Assembly (NCBI GenBank): GCA_902559395.1
Contig: CACEHR010000002.1
Span: forward strand, 89,666 to 153,665
Length of the DNA: 64,000 nucleotides
Direction: 5' to 3'
DNA from: an uncultured Pelagibacteraceae bacterium
GTDB taxonomy: Bacteria > Pseudomonadota > Alphaproteobacteria > Pelagibacterales > Pelagibacteraceae
Shown here: positions 51,967 to 59,993 of the stretch, one piece after another
How the letters are laid out: each line of letters begins with the position of its first letter
How positions within the stretch are numbered: the first letter of the stretch is position 1
Made by a program: the position numbers and the translations under genes
The notes under the pieces: model-generated
Told to the model about the DNA's origin: nothing
The model's input: the letters and a program-made list of their open reading frames with translations, nothing else
Databases searched by the model: none

Positions 51967-53045
51967 TTGAGTATCTTTTTGTATTCTTCAATTATTTTTG
52001 ACCATTGAAATTTGTTCACAAATTCTTTTGCATTTTTTCCAAGGTTTAAATATTTTTTATTTTCCAGCAATGAATTAATAGAAGAATAAATGTCATCAAG
52101 ATTATTTCCATCACATATTAAACCAGTTTTTTCATGATCAATTGCATCTGCGGCACCACCATCTTTACCACCAATCGATGGAACACCGTATTGTGCAGCT
52201 TCAATATACGCAATACCAAAACCTTCAACTGATTTTTTATAGATTATGGATGGCATTACAAAGATATTTGATTTTGAAACTAAAGCATTTTTTAAATCAT
52301 TGCTAATATCTTTAAAAAACATAACTTGTGCTTCAAGATCTAGTTCTTTTACTAGCTTCTTAATATTTTCTTCTTCCTCTCCATATCCAACACATATGTA
52401 AACAATGTCAGGATATATTTGTTTCAAATTTCTCAAAGCCATAACTATTTTTTCATGATTTTTACGCTTATCAAATCTTGAAACTGTAATTAGTCTTGGA
52501 TTTTTAATTTTAAGTATACTTTCAACTTTATCTAAAGTTTTTTTATTTAATTCTTCAGCAGGATCCACACCTGGATTTATTACAATTACTTTATTTGCAT
52601 TAATACCAATTTCTATTGCTAGATTTTTTGTAAACTGAGAATTTGCTATAACTTTTTCAACATTATTTAAAACGCTAACCACTCTTTTATTTTGACTAGA
52701 ACCTTTAGGATGGTTGATTTCTTTACTATGAATTAAACAGTATTTTTTCTTAGAAGTTTTAATAAGTTCTAAACTTTTCCAATGATCAGCAATAACACCA
52801 TCTATTTTATTTTCTTTAATATATTCATTAATTAATTGTGCTTTTCTATATTTTCTAAGCAATTTAATTCCTCCAACTCTTTCGATCGAAAAAGAAGCTT
52901 GCTCATCAAATTCTTTATGACCGTCTATATGATCTGCAAAAACTTTTATCATAAAGTTTTTAGACATTTCTCTTGAAAGCCCCCACATTAGATTTTGCAT
53001 ACCACCAAGCTCAGGTGGGAACGACCTAGTTACAATTAGATACAT
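51963..53045 (-). CDS. GT4-family glycosyltransferase
   Basis: A 360-residue GT-B enzyme. N-terminal SFPPELGGMQNLMWGL is the acceptor-side glycine loop; the donor site is VSRFDKRKNHEKIVMAL and KSVEGFGIAYIEAAQYGVPSIGGKDGG near residue 265, with the two conserved Glu of retaining GT4 enzymes. It probably adds a hexose to a surface polysaccharide or glycolipid. It overlaps the redoxin gene by one base and EamA by four, so the three form one operon. Confidence 0.87.
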   Translation of the reverse strand: MYLIVTRSFPPELGGMQNLMWGLSREMSKNFMIKVFADHIDGHKEFDEQASFSIERVGGIKLLRKYRKAQLINEYIKENKIDGVIADHWKSLELIKTSKKKYCLIHSKEINHPKGSSQNKRVVSVLNNVEKVIANSQFTKNLAIEIGINANKVIVINPGVDPAEELNKKTLDKVESILKIKNPRLITVSRFDKRKNHEKIVMALRNLKQIYPDIVYICVGYGEEEENIKKLVKELDLEAQVMFFKDISNDLKNALVSKSNIFVMPSIIYKKSVEGFGIAYIEAAQYGVPSIGGKDGGAADAIDHEKTGLICDGNNLDDIYSSINSLLENKKYLNLGKNAKEFVNKFQWSKIIEEYKKILN

Positions 53046-53599
53046 TAATCATGCTTCCATTTAATACCACAGCCTGCACTGGGTATTTGATCTTCAGGAC
53101 CTTTCCCAGTTTCAGCTATTTGTCTCATTGCTGTTAGCAGATCACTTTCTCCTTCTTTAACTGGAATAAACTTTTTAAGTTCTCTTAATCGTCCTCTGTA
53201 TTGAAGTTCTAGATTTTTATTGTAGCCAAAGAAATCTGGAGTACATACAGCATCATATGCTTTAGCAATTTCTTGAGTTTCATCATGTAAGTAAGGAAAA
53301 TTGAAATGATTTTCATTTGAAAACTTTATCATGTTATCAAACGAGTCGTCTGGATAATTAACAAAGTCGTTTGAGCAGATAGCAACTGAGTTGATACCAA
53401 TTTTTTTCAATTCACTACAATCTTCAACTAATTCTTTTGTAATGGCTTTTACATATGGACAATGATTACAAATGAACATTATCAAAGTTCCATTTTCACC
53501 TTTGATATCATTTAAAGACAGAATTTTATTATCAGTAGATTTTAATTCAAATGGAATAGCTTTTTGACCAAAATCACATATTGGAGTTTGAATGGGCAT
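53045..53599 (-). CDS. Thioredoxin-fold redoxin/peroxiredoxin-like protein
   Basis: A 184-residue AhpC/TSA or redoxin protein. The active-site segment FICNHCPYVKA has two cysteines at residues 44 and 47, as in a CxxC redoxin and not in a typical 1-Cys peroxiredoxin. The fold continues with DDSFDNMIKFSNENHFNFPYLHDETQEIAKAYDAVCTPDFFGY, shown here in parts, where the cis-proline is in CTPDFFGY. It probably reduces disulfides or peroxides. No signal peptide. Divergent from the gamma-carbonic anhydrase gene by 19 bp. Confidence 0.83.
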   Translation of the reverse strand: MPIQTPICDFGQKAIPFELKSTDNKILSLNDIKGENGTLIMFICNHCPYVKAITKELVEDCSELKKIGINSVAICSNDFVNYPDDSFDNMIKFSNENHFNFPYLHDETQEIAKAYDAVCTPDFFGYNKNLELQYRGRLRELKKFIPVKEGESDLLTAMRQIAETGKGPEDQIPSAGCGIKWKHD

Positions 53600-53618
53600 A
53601 ATGTAAAATATATAGATT

Positions 53619-54131
53619 ATGTTTTATGATTTAAAAGATAAAAAACCAAAAAACTCTGGCGAAAATTGGGTAGCTCCAAATGCTACAATAATAGGGGATG
53701 TTACTTTAGAAAAAAATACAAGTATTTGGTTTAATGCAGTGCTTAGAGGAGATATTGAAAATATTCATATTGGTGAAGGATCTAATGTACAAGATGGAAG
53801 CGTATTGCACACAGATCCCGGATGTCCTTTAAAGGTAGGAAAAAATGTTACTGTTGGCCATTTAGTTATGCTTCATGGATGCACTATTGGAGACAACAGT
53901 TTAATTGGAATTGGAGCTGTTATCTTAAATAAAGCTAATATTGGTAAAAATTGTATCATTGGTGCAAAAGCTTTAATAACTGAAAATAAAGTCATACCAG
54001 ATAATTCATTAGTTGTTGGTTCTCCAGGTAAAGTTATTAGAGAAGTTTCAGAGGAAGAAAAAAAAGCAGTTTTTGAAAACACAAAACATTATCAAGATAA
54101 TTGGAAAAAATATTCGAAATCAATTTTTTAA
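53619..54131 (+). CDS. Gamma-class carbonic anhydrase family protein (YrdA-like)
   Basis: A 170-residue left-handed beta-helix protein. Motifs are GDVTLEKNTSIWFNAVLRGDIENI, NVQDGSVLHTD, and VGHLVMLHGCTIGDNSLIG, with three His metal ligands (near residues 68, 84 and 89). This is the YrdA/PaaY/CaiE group, some of which are carbonic anhydrases. It precedes a DUF1330 gene by 8 bp with a good AAGGAG site between. Confidence 0.85.
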   Translation: MFYDLKDKKPKNSGENWVAPNATIIGDVTLEKNTSIWFNAVLRGDIENIHIGEGSNVQDGSVLHTDPGCPLKVGKNVTVGHLVMLHGCTIGDNSLIGIGAVILNKANIGKNCIIGAKALITENKVIPDNSLVVGSPGKVIREVSEEEKKAVFENTKHYQDNWKKYSKSIF

Positions 54132-54139
54132 GGAGATAA

Positions 54140-54430
54140 ATGCCATCAGGCTACGTAATAGCTCAATTAAAAGTAACTAATCCTGAAAATTATAAAGAAT
54201 ATGTTGAAAAAGTTACGCCACTCGTAAAAAAATTTGGTGGAGAATTTTTAGTAAGAGCTGGTGAATTTCAAATTTTTGATGGTGAAACAAAATTTCCAAG
54301 AATAATTGTGCTTAAGTTTCCTAGTTATGAAAAAGCATTAGAATGGTATAATTCTGATGAGTACAAACCAATAAAACAAATAAGACTAGATAATTCTGAA
54401 GGTACAAATATAATTATTAAAGGAATTTGA
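54140..54430 (+). CDS. DUF1330 family protein
   Basis: A 96-residue dimeric alpha-beta barrel. It has GYVIAQLKVTNPENYKEYVEKV, GGEFLVRAGEFQIFDG and IVLKFPSYEKALEWYNSDEYK, which are the DUF1330 signatures. The reaction is unknown; such proteins resemble muconolactone isomerase-type small enzymes. Start ATG at 54140 with AAGGAG upstream. Follows the carbonic anhydrase-like gene in one unit. Confidence 0.85.
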   Translation: MPSGYVIAQLKVTNPENYKEYVEKVTPLVKKFGGEFLVRAGEFQIFDGETKFPRIIVLKFPSYEKALEWYNSDEYKPIKQIRLDNSEGTNIIIKGI

Positions 54431-54443
54431 AAGAACAATTCAT

Positions 54444-54647
54444 TTACTTAAATAATAGATCGTTGACTGAATAAATTATCAATCCAATTATTATTAAAAA
54501 TAAAATTATAAAAGATAATTGTCCACTTAACTTTGATTTAATTTTCGTTTTACCTTCTTTAAATTTTTTAAAATGAATGCTCCCAAGTCTCATTACAGCC
54601 AATCCTAAAATTATAAGAAATGCTGTGAATATATATCCAGTAACCAT
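54444..54647 (-). CDS. Two-helix membrane protein of unknown function
   Basis: A 67-residue protein with hydrophobic helices at about 3-22 and 44-62 joined by a basic loop (HFKKFKEGKTKIKSKLSGQ). It resembles HIG1-type proteins in layout only. It directly abuts the pyridoxamine oxidase-like gene (no gap) and is likely co-transcribed with it. No function can be given. Confidence 0.55.
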   Translation of the reverse strand: MVTGYIFTAFLIILGLAVMRLGSIHFKKFKEGKTKIKSKLSGQLSFIILFLIIIGLIIYSVNDLLFK

Positions 54648-55253
54648 CTAAGGAACTAACCAGGTATCTTTATTATTCTCTAAATTAAACTTTGCTCTTC
54701 GATGGCCTTTAGCTGCCAAGTAAAGCCATTCTATAGATTTAATCTTACATTGAATGACGGTAAAGTTTTTGTAACCTTCTTCACTTTGTTCTTTGGTATA
54801 ATCAAAATTATCTAATTCTGGTTTTAAACCTGAAGTTGGAATATCAGACTCTGTTCCAGGACCATTATCAACCAAATAACATTTTCTACTAATATGTTGG
54901 GTTCTCGACCAAGATTCTTTTGTTACATCATTATTGTGATTAATCGTGCATTCAACTTTTAATCTTACCTGTATTTTTTCATCTTTGTCGTAAAACAACA
55001 TCGCAGCATTTTTATTTACTTTTAATTTTTCAATCTTATCCGACCTAATATCGCTATGATATTGAACAAGATTATTTGATTGGTCAGATTTTCTTAGAAC
55101 AACAATTCTTCCATCTAGATCAGATTGGTCGCCACAAATAAATACCGGTATTCTAAAAGGAGAACCTCTGTCTTTAACAGCATTGTGTAGCATTGACCAA
55201 ATTTTCTTTTTGATCTCTGCAAAGTCCTCGTAATAAGGAACTGTATCCGTCAC
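54648..55253 (-). CDS. Pyridoxamine 5'-phosphate oxidase-like FMN protein
   Basis: A 201-residue split-barrel flavin protein. RIVVLRKSDQSNNLVQYHSDIRSDKIEKLKVNKNAAMLFYDKDEKIQVRL, seen in pieces, gives the FMN-binding strands of the PNPOx family, and the C-terminal VIQCKIKSIEWLYLAAKGHRRAKF matches the PNPOx-like Alr4036 group. It may be an FMN or F420-type reductase and is probably not true PdxH. Start is GTG at 55251-55253, which lies 5 bp after the expected end of the frameshifted dehydrogenase gene. Confidence 0.8.
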   Translation of the reverse strand: MTDTVPYYEDFAEIKKKIWSMLHNAVKDRGSPFRIPVFICGDQSDLDGRIVVLRKSDQSNNLVQYHSDIRSDKIEKLKVNKNAAMLFYDKDEKIQVRLKVECTINHNNDVTKESWSRTQHISRKCYLVDNGPGTESDIPTSGLKPELDNFDYTKEQSEEGYKNFTVIQCKIKSIEWLYLAAKGHRRAKFNLENNKDTWLVP

Positions 55254-55258
55254 AAATA

Positions 55259-55376
55259 TTATTTTTTCTTTTTTAATCGAGCAATCAAACCCGAGCTATC
55301 CCAACGGTTTCCACCCATTTCTTGAACTTCAGCATAATAACCATCAATAATTTCGGTTATAGGCACAGGTGACCCA
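55259..55376 (-). pseudogene. Out-of-frame C-terminal end of the dehydrogenase at 55344-56135
   Basis: Past the 10-A tract (55377-55386 on the other strand) the frame shifted by one base reads GSPVPITEIIDGYYAEVQEM and then GGNRWDSSGLIARL, exactly the C-terminal end expected of the dehydrogenase family, and stops at 55259-55261. It has no start of its own. With one A fewer in the tract, the complete protein would be about 291 residues. The annotated frame ends instead at 55344. Confidence 0.8.
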
Positions 55377-56135
55377 TTTTTTTTTTGCTTCCTCGATTGC
55401 AATTTTTAGATCTTTTCTCATCCAATCAATAGCAAAACCATAATCAAATTTATCATCGGTCATAGTTCGGTATCTATTTTCCATTTGCCAAGATTGTGCT
55501 GCACCTTTAGATATTGTTTCCATAACTTTATCCATATCCAAACCAGCGTTAATTCCAAAATTGATTGCTTCAGATAAACCTTGGACTGTTCCAGCAATAC
55601 ACATTTGGTTCATCATCTTTGTTAACTGGCCACTTCCACAAGGACCAATTAATTTTACTTTTTTACTATAACAATCAATTACAGGCTCAGCCTTTTTAAA
55701 TACTTCTTGATCACCACCAACCATTACTGTTAGTATTCCGCCTTCAGCGCCAGCTTGACCTCCTGAAATAGGAGCATCTAAAAAACTAAACCCTTTATCA
55801 TTTGCTTTTTTATTTAATTCTCTTGATACTTCTGCAGATACAGTTGAGTTATCAATAAAAATAGACCCAGCTTTTGCTGTGTTAAATAATCCATTTTCTC
55901 CAGTTGCTACTTCTCTTAAATCATCATCATTACCAACACATGTAAAAATGAAATCAGCACCATCTGCAGCTTCCGCAGGTGTATTGGCCATTTTACCTTT
56001 ATATTCACCAATCCATTTTTCAGCTTTAGATTTAGTTCTATTAAAAACAGTTACATTGTGTCCGGCTTTTGATATATATCCAGCCATTGGGTAGCCCATA
56101 ACCCCAAGACCTATGAAAGCAACATTACAAGTCAT
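55344..56135 (-). CDS. 3-hydroxyisobutyrate dehydrogenase-family protein, C-terminus frameshifted
   Basis: A 263-residue product of a gene that normally gives about 290. Motifs: GLGVMGYPMAGYISKAGH (Rossmann loop), FVGNDDDLRE in part, FLDAPISGGQAGAEGG, and the catalytic Lys in GSGQLTKMMNQM near residue 171. After EEAKKK the frame runs into an unrelated WVTCAYNRNY. The lost C-terminal helices continue in the other frame to 55259. The cause is a run of 10 A where 9 are expected. This may be a true mutation, a phase-variable tract, transcript slippage, or a sequencing error. Confidence 0.85.
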   Translation of the reverse strand: MTCNVAFIGLGVMGYPMAGYISKAGHNVTVFNRTKSKAEKWIGEYKGKMANTPAEAADGADFIFTCVGNDDDLREVATGENGLFNTAKAGSIFIDNSTVSAEVSRELNKKANDKGFSFLDAPISGGQAGAEGGILTVMVGGDQEVFKKAEPVIDCYSKKVKLIGPCGSGQLTKMMNQMCIAGTVQGLSEAINFGINAGLDMDKVMETISKGAAQSWQMENRYRTMTDDKFDYGFAIDWMRKDLKIAIEEAKKKWVTCAYNRNY

Positions 56136-56147
56136 AATTTTTTTTCT

Positions 56148-57353
56148 ATGTTTAAAAGTTTAAGTTTAAAAGTAATTGTATTTGGATTTATTTTTACATT
56201 TTTTTCAAGTTTTGGACAGAGTTTTTTTCTTGGCTTATTTAATTCTAGTATTAGAGACGCTTTATCAATTACACATGGACAATTTGGCTCAATTTATGCA
56301 TCAGCCACTTTATTAAGTAGCATTGTTTTAGTTTGGATTGGAAAAAAAATTGATGACGTAAACATATTAAAGTTTGCTTCTTATGTAATAATTTTTCTAT
56401 CTGCTTCTTGTTTTATATTTTCAAAAATTTCATCTGTTATTTTTTTATTTGTAGGAATTTTTTTAATGCGATTAGCTGGACAAGGTTTATCAAGTCATAC
56501 AGCTACAACAACCATATCTCGTTTTTTTGAAAAAAATAGAGGTAGGGCTTTAAGTACAGGTTGGTTAGGATTGTCATTGGCTGAATTTATAATGCCAGTT
56601 TTAATTGTTTTTTTATTAACTTTTATAGAATGGAGAGATATTTGGGTTTCAATTTCTATTTTAGTTATACTTGTTCTACCTGTTGCAACTTTTCTTTTAG
56701 TTAAAGATGTTAAGCTTGATACGAGAGAAGAATCTAAAATAGAAGAGAATAATAAAGAAATTAAACAATGGAAAAGAATAGAAGTTTTAAAAGATTATAG
56801 ATTTTACATTATTTGTATGACGATGTTAGCAATGCCATGGATTGCAACAGGATCTTTTGTTTACCAATCTTTTATATCTTCTTCAAAAGAGTGGGGACCT
56901 TATGTGATTGCACAATCATTTATGGCTTACTCAATTTTATCAGTAATTACTCTTTTTATATCTGGTTTTTTAATTGATAAATTTTCTAGTAGAAAATTAT
57001 TAATCTATATGAATATCCCACTTCTTTTTGGTACTGTAGTTCTTTATTACTTTAATGCACCACTTTCATCTTTTGTATTTTTTGGTTTGGTAGGCGTCAC
57101 CAATGGTTTGGCAAACGTGCTTGGTTCCTCAACTTGGGCTGAGATTTATGGTGTTAAATATATTGGGTCCATAAAAGCCTTAACAACTGCACTGATGGTG
57201 TTTTCAACAGCATTTGGTACGGCTCTATTTGGCTTTCTAATTGATATTGGTTTTTCAATTGAAGACATAGCCGTTGTTTCAGGAACTTATATCTTTGGAT
57301 CAATTATTCTTCTTTATTTAGTTAAAAATAAGTTAAATCCTCATTATTTATAA
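56148..57353 (+). CDS. MFS transporter
   Basis: A 401-residue major facilitator protein with about 12 helices. The first half contains ITHGQFGSIYASATLLS and an A-motif-like WIGKKIDDVN; LAGQGLSSHTATTTISRFFEKNRGRALSTGWLG follows, in shorter pieces, and is typical of the oxalate/formate or monocarboxylate-type MFS branch. The second half has the partner motif GFLIDKFSSRKLL. Substrate unknown. Its start lies 12 bp from the divergent dehydrogenase gene. Confidence 0.85.
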   Translation: MFKSLSLKVIVFGFIFTFFSSFGQSFFLGLFNSSIRDALSITHGQFGSIYASATLLSSIVLVWIGKKIDDVNILKFASYVIIFLSASCFIFSKISSVIFLFVGIFLMRLAGQGLSSHTATTTISRFFEKNRGRALSTGWLGLSLAEFIMPVLIVFLLTFIEWRDIWVSISILVILVLPVATFLLVKDVKLDTREESKIEENNKEIKQWKRIEVLKDYRFYIICMTMLAMPWIATGSFVYQSFISSSKEWGPYVIAQSFMAYSILSVITLFISGFLIDKFSSRKLLIYMNIPLLFGTVVLYYFNAPLSSFVFFGLVGVTNGLANVLGSSTWAEIYGVKYIGSIKALTTALMVFSTAFGTALFGFLIDIGFSIEDIAVVSGTYIFGSIILLYLVKNKLNPHYL

Positions 57354-57362
57354 AAATAGGCC

Positions 57363-57391
57363 TTGATTTTTAAAGACTCACTGTGTAGATA
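57363..57391 (+). promoter_or_regulatory. Sigma-70-type promoter of rpoZ, predicted leaderless start
   Basis: TTGATT at 57363-57368 and TAGATA at 57386-57391 are separated by exactly 17 bases, a good sigma-70 match. The rpoZ ATG is at 57398, only 6 bases after the -10, so transcription should begin at or next to the start codon. No Shine-Dalgarno is present. Confidence 0.6.
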
Positions 57392-57397
57392 CTCCGC

Positions 57398-57934
57398 ATG
57401 GCTAGAGTTACTGTAGAAGACTGTATAGATAAAGTTGAGAGTCCTTACGAATTAGTACTTGTTGCTAAAGAAAGAGCTACTCAACTTAATGCAGGAATAG
57501 AACCAACAATTGATAGAGATAACGATAAAAATACAGTTATTTCATTAAGAGAAATTGCCGAAGAAAAAATTAAAGTTTCAGATTTAACTGATAGCGCAGT
57601 TTACAAACTTAGAAAACATGTTGAGCAAGTTGACGATACTGCTGAGGATGATGAAGAAATAGGTGATGATTTTGAAAATCTTTACAAAGGTGAAATTTCA
57701 AAAAGTGGTACTCCAATTTTACCATCTAAAAGAGCAAGAAAAACTCCAGAAAAAATTCAAGTAACAAAAGAAGATTTGGCTGAGCTATCTGAAACAGCTA
57801 CAGCAGAAGTTGATAATTCCGTAGGCGAAGAAACTATGAATGAGCAAGGAGAAGTTTCTTTAGATGAAGTATCAGAATCAGAAAATCAAGAAGCAGACGT
57901 ATCTTCAGACGACACTGAAGCTTCAAACTCCTAA
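57398..57934 (+). CDS. rpoZ: RNA polymerase omega subunit with long acidic C-terminus
   Basis: The first 65 residues are a typical omega: MARVTVEDCIDKVESPYELVLVAKERATQL in parts, then NDKNTVISLREIAEEKI, which wrap the beta-prime C-terminus. The protein is 178 residues, about twice the E. coli length. Residues about 75-178 are low-complexity and acidic (DDTAEDDEEIGDDFE, GEETMNEQGEVSLDEVSESENQE in pieces), probably disordered. A sigma-70 promoter directly upstream predicts a leaderless mRNA. Confidence 0.92.
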   Translation: MARVTVEDCIDKVESPYELVLVAKERATQLNAGIEPTIDRDNDKNTVISLREIAEEKIKVSDLTDSAVYKLRKHVEQVDDTAEDDEEIGDDFENLYKGEISKSGTPILPSKRARKTPEKIQVTKEDLAELSETATAEVDNSVGEETMNEQGEVSLDEVSESENQEADVSSDDTEASNS

Positions 57935-57956
57935 AAAAATAATATAAAGTTATATC

Positions 57957-58949
57957 ATGAATAGGAAAGTATCAGTTGCTCCTATGATGGATTGCACAGA
58001 TCGTCATGAACGATTTTTTCTTAGATTAATATCCAAAAACACTCTTCTTTATACTGAAATGGTAGTCGATGAAGCTATAAACAGAGGAGATAAAAAAAAG
58101 TTATTGGAATTTAATATTAATGAGAAACCTGTAGCACTTCAATTAGGAGGCTCTTCTCCAAAGCTTTTAGCTGAAGCCACTAAAGTAGGTGAAGATTTTG
58201 GTTATGATGAAATTAATCTAAACTTAGGCTGTCCTAGTAAAAAAGTTGAAAAAAATAGATTTGGAGCTTGTTTAATGAAAGAGCCAAATTTAGTGGCAGA
58301 TTGTTTAAGTAAAATGCAATCAGTTACAAAATTACCAGTAACTATAAAAACGAGAATTGGTTACGATGATGTAGAAGATTATGAAAATTTACATAGTTTT
58401 ATTTCTACCTTAAAAGCAACTGGAGTTAAAACTTTTATCATTCATGCAAGAAAAGCAATGTTAGGTAAATTTACACCTAAGCAAAATTTAAATATTCCTC
58501 CTCTAAAATACGAATATGTTTATAAATTAAAAAAAGATTTTCCTAATGAAGAGATCATAATTAACGGAGGAATAATCTCAGTGGATGAAATAAAACCTCA
58601 TTTAGAAAAAACAGATGGTGTAATGATAGGAAGAGCTGCGTATCATACACCTTATTTATTAGCAGATATTGAAAGAGAAATATTTAATAATGAAGATGTG
58701 CCAAGTAGACAAGATGTAATTGAACAACTCATTCCTTACGTTAAAGAAGAATTAAAAAAAGGAACAAGATTAAATCAAATCATGAGACATACTCTTGGTT
58801 TATTTCATGGTCAAACAGGTGCAAGTTATTGGAAAAGATATTTAAGTGAAAACATGTGTGTAAGAGATGCTGACGTGAAAAAAATTGATCACATCATGGA
58901 TAAAATTAAATACAACAATGTAGATACTAGAGTAGGACAGTCTGCTTAA
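57957..58949 (+). CDS. dusA: tRNA-dihydrouridine synthase A
   Basis: A 330-residue FMN TIM-barrel protein: VAPMMDCTDRHERFFLRL at the start, VALQLGGSSPK, and INLNLGCPSKKVEKNRFGACLM with the catalytic Cys near residue 92. HARKAMLGKFTPKQNL and NGGIISVDE follow and match DusA (long lysine-rich loops), not DusB or DusC. It reduces uridines 20 and 20a in the D loop of tRNAs. It lies 22 bp after rpoZ. Confidence 0.92.
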   Translation: MNRKVSVAPMMDCTDRHERFFLRLISKNTLLYTEMVVDEAINRGDKKKLLEFNINEKPVALQLGGSSPKLLAEATKVGEDFGYDEINLNLGCPSKKVEKNRFGACLMKEPNLVADCLSKMQSVTKLPVTIKTRIGYDDVEDYENLHSFISTLKATGVKTFIIHARKAMLGKFTPKQNLNIPPLKYEYVYKLKKDFPNEEIIINGGIISVDEIKPHLEKTDGVMIGRAAYHTPYLLADIEREIFNNEDVPSRQDVIEQLIPYVKEELKKGTRLNQIMRHTLGLFHGQTGASYWKRYLSENMCVRDADVKKIDHIMDKIKYNNVDTRVGQSA

Positions 58950-58989
58950 TTCAATTCTAACAAACGAATACAGTTATATTATTTTATTA

Positions 58990-59775
58990 ATGGCTTTAAC
59001 AGCTATTCCAGTAGGTTTTGTGGCTGGATTATTTGGTATAGGTGGAGGGTTAATAACTGTTCCTTTTTTATATTTTATTTTTGGTTCTTTAGAAATTGAT
59101 CCTCAATATGTTATGCATCTTGCTGTTGGAACTTCTTTTGCAATTATAATACCAACATCTACAGTTTCAGTTTTAACACATCATAAATTTAAAGCAGTTG
59201 ATTTTGATATTGTTAAGAATTACGGTCTTTTTGTCGTAATAGGAGTTATTGTTGGTACTGCTTTTGCAGCTTCTTTAAAAACTAAATCTTTAGTTTTATT
59301 TTTTTCTGTAATGATTTTATTTTTAGGAATTTACTTATTGTTAATAAAAGAAAAGGAACAAAACATAATTGTTAAAATGAAATTACATCTAAAAGTAGTT
59401 CTTGGTTTTCTTGTTGGGTTTATATCTGCTCCTATGGGTATAGGAGGTGCTGTAATGAATGTTCCTATCCTTAAGTTTTTTGGTTATTCAATAAATAAAG
59501 CCATTGGAAGTGCAGCAGCTATAGGTTTTTTAATTGCTTTATTTGGAGCAATAGGTTTTTTAATTTCAGGAAATTATTTAAATTCTAGTCTTCCACTAAG
59601 TATTGGTTTTATAAATATACCAGCTTTTTTAATATTTATACCCATTACAACTTTTATGGCTCGGATAGGAGCTAAAACAGTACACAGTATTGATAAGAAT
59701 AAAATTAGTAAGTTTTTTGGAATTTTTCTTTTAGTGGTTTCGATAAAATTTTTTTACGAATACTTAAAATTATAA
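58990..59775 (+). CDS. TSUP-family (TauE/SafE) membrane protein
   Basis: A 261-residue protein with about eight hydrophobic helices and the family's twin glycine motifs: GLFGIGGGLITVPFL near residue 15 and APMGIGGAVMNVPIL near residue 150. TSUP proteins move sulfite, sulfoacetate, thiosulfate or other small anions. Export of sulfite from sulfonate breakdown is a possibility given taurine- and HpsN-like genes elsewhere in the window, but that is inference. ATG at 58990 with helix 1 beginning at once. Confidence 0.83.
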   Translation: MALTAIPVGFVAGLFGIGGGLITVPFLYFIFGSLEIDPQYVMHLAVGTSFAIIIPTSTVSVLTHHKFKAVDFDIVKNYGLFVVIGVIVGTAFAASLKTKSLVLFFSVMILFLGIYLLLIKEKEQNIIVKMKLHLKVVLGFLVGFISAPMGIGGAVMNVPILKFFGYSINKAIGSAAAIGFLIALFGAIGFLISGNYLNSSLPLSIGFINIPAFLIFIPITTFMARIGAKTVHSIDKNKISKFFGIFLLVVSIKFFYEYLKL

Positions 59776-59780
59776 CAAGC

Positions 59781-59819
59781 AAAAAAAAAGAGGTGACTTC
59801 AGTCTCCCTCCATCACCTC
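59781..59819 (-). terminator. Intrinsic terminator on the minus strand in the 59776-59993 gap
   Basis: GAGGTGA and TCACCTC pair (59790-59796 with 59813-59819), with a 16-base loop, and the minus strand continues with nine T (complement of 59781-59789). There is no annotated minus-strand gene ending here, so it implies an unannotated transcript. The loop on that strand contains GGAGGG. The rest of the gap (59820-59993) is AT-rich with no other recognisable feature. Confidence 0.75.
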
Positions 59820-59879
59820 ACAATTACAAACTAAGTGATTCTCTAAATATTTAAGAACACTTAATAGTTGAAAATGCAT
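59799..59879 (-). CDS. Possible 26-residue small protein or non-coding RNA just before the terminator
   Basis: On the minus strand an ATG at 59877-59879 opens 26 codons, with the stop TGA inside the terminator loop. The product would be MHFQLLSVLKYLENHL and then VCNCEVMEGD: a short amphipathic helix followed by a CxC. There is no Shine-Dalgarno. The presence of a good terminator right behind it supports a transcript, but whether it is translated is open. It could equally be a small regulatory RNA of about 100 to 200 bases. Confidence 0.35.
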   Translation of the reverse strand: MHFQLLSVLKYLENHLVCNCEVMEGD

Positions 59880-59993
59880 TTTATTAACTAATTTAAATAC
59901 AAACAATCTTAAGTTGTAATTATTCTTAAAATAAAAACTCAATTTAGCCACACATAATATTTAGTGTTATTATTCTAATTGATACTTTTACAA

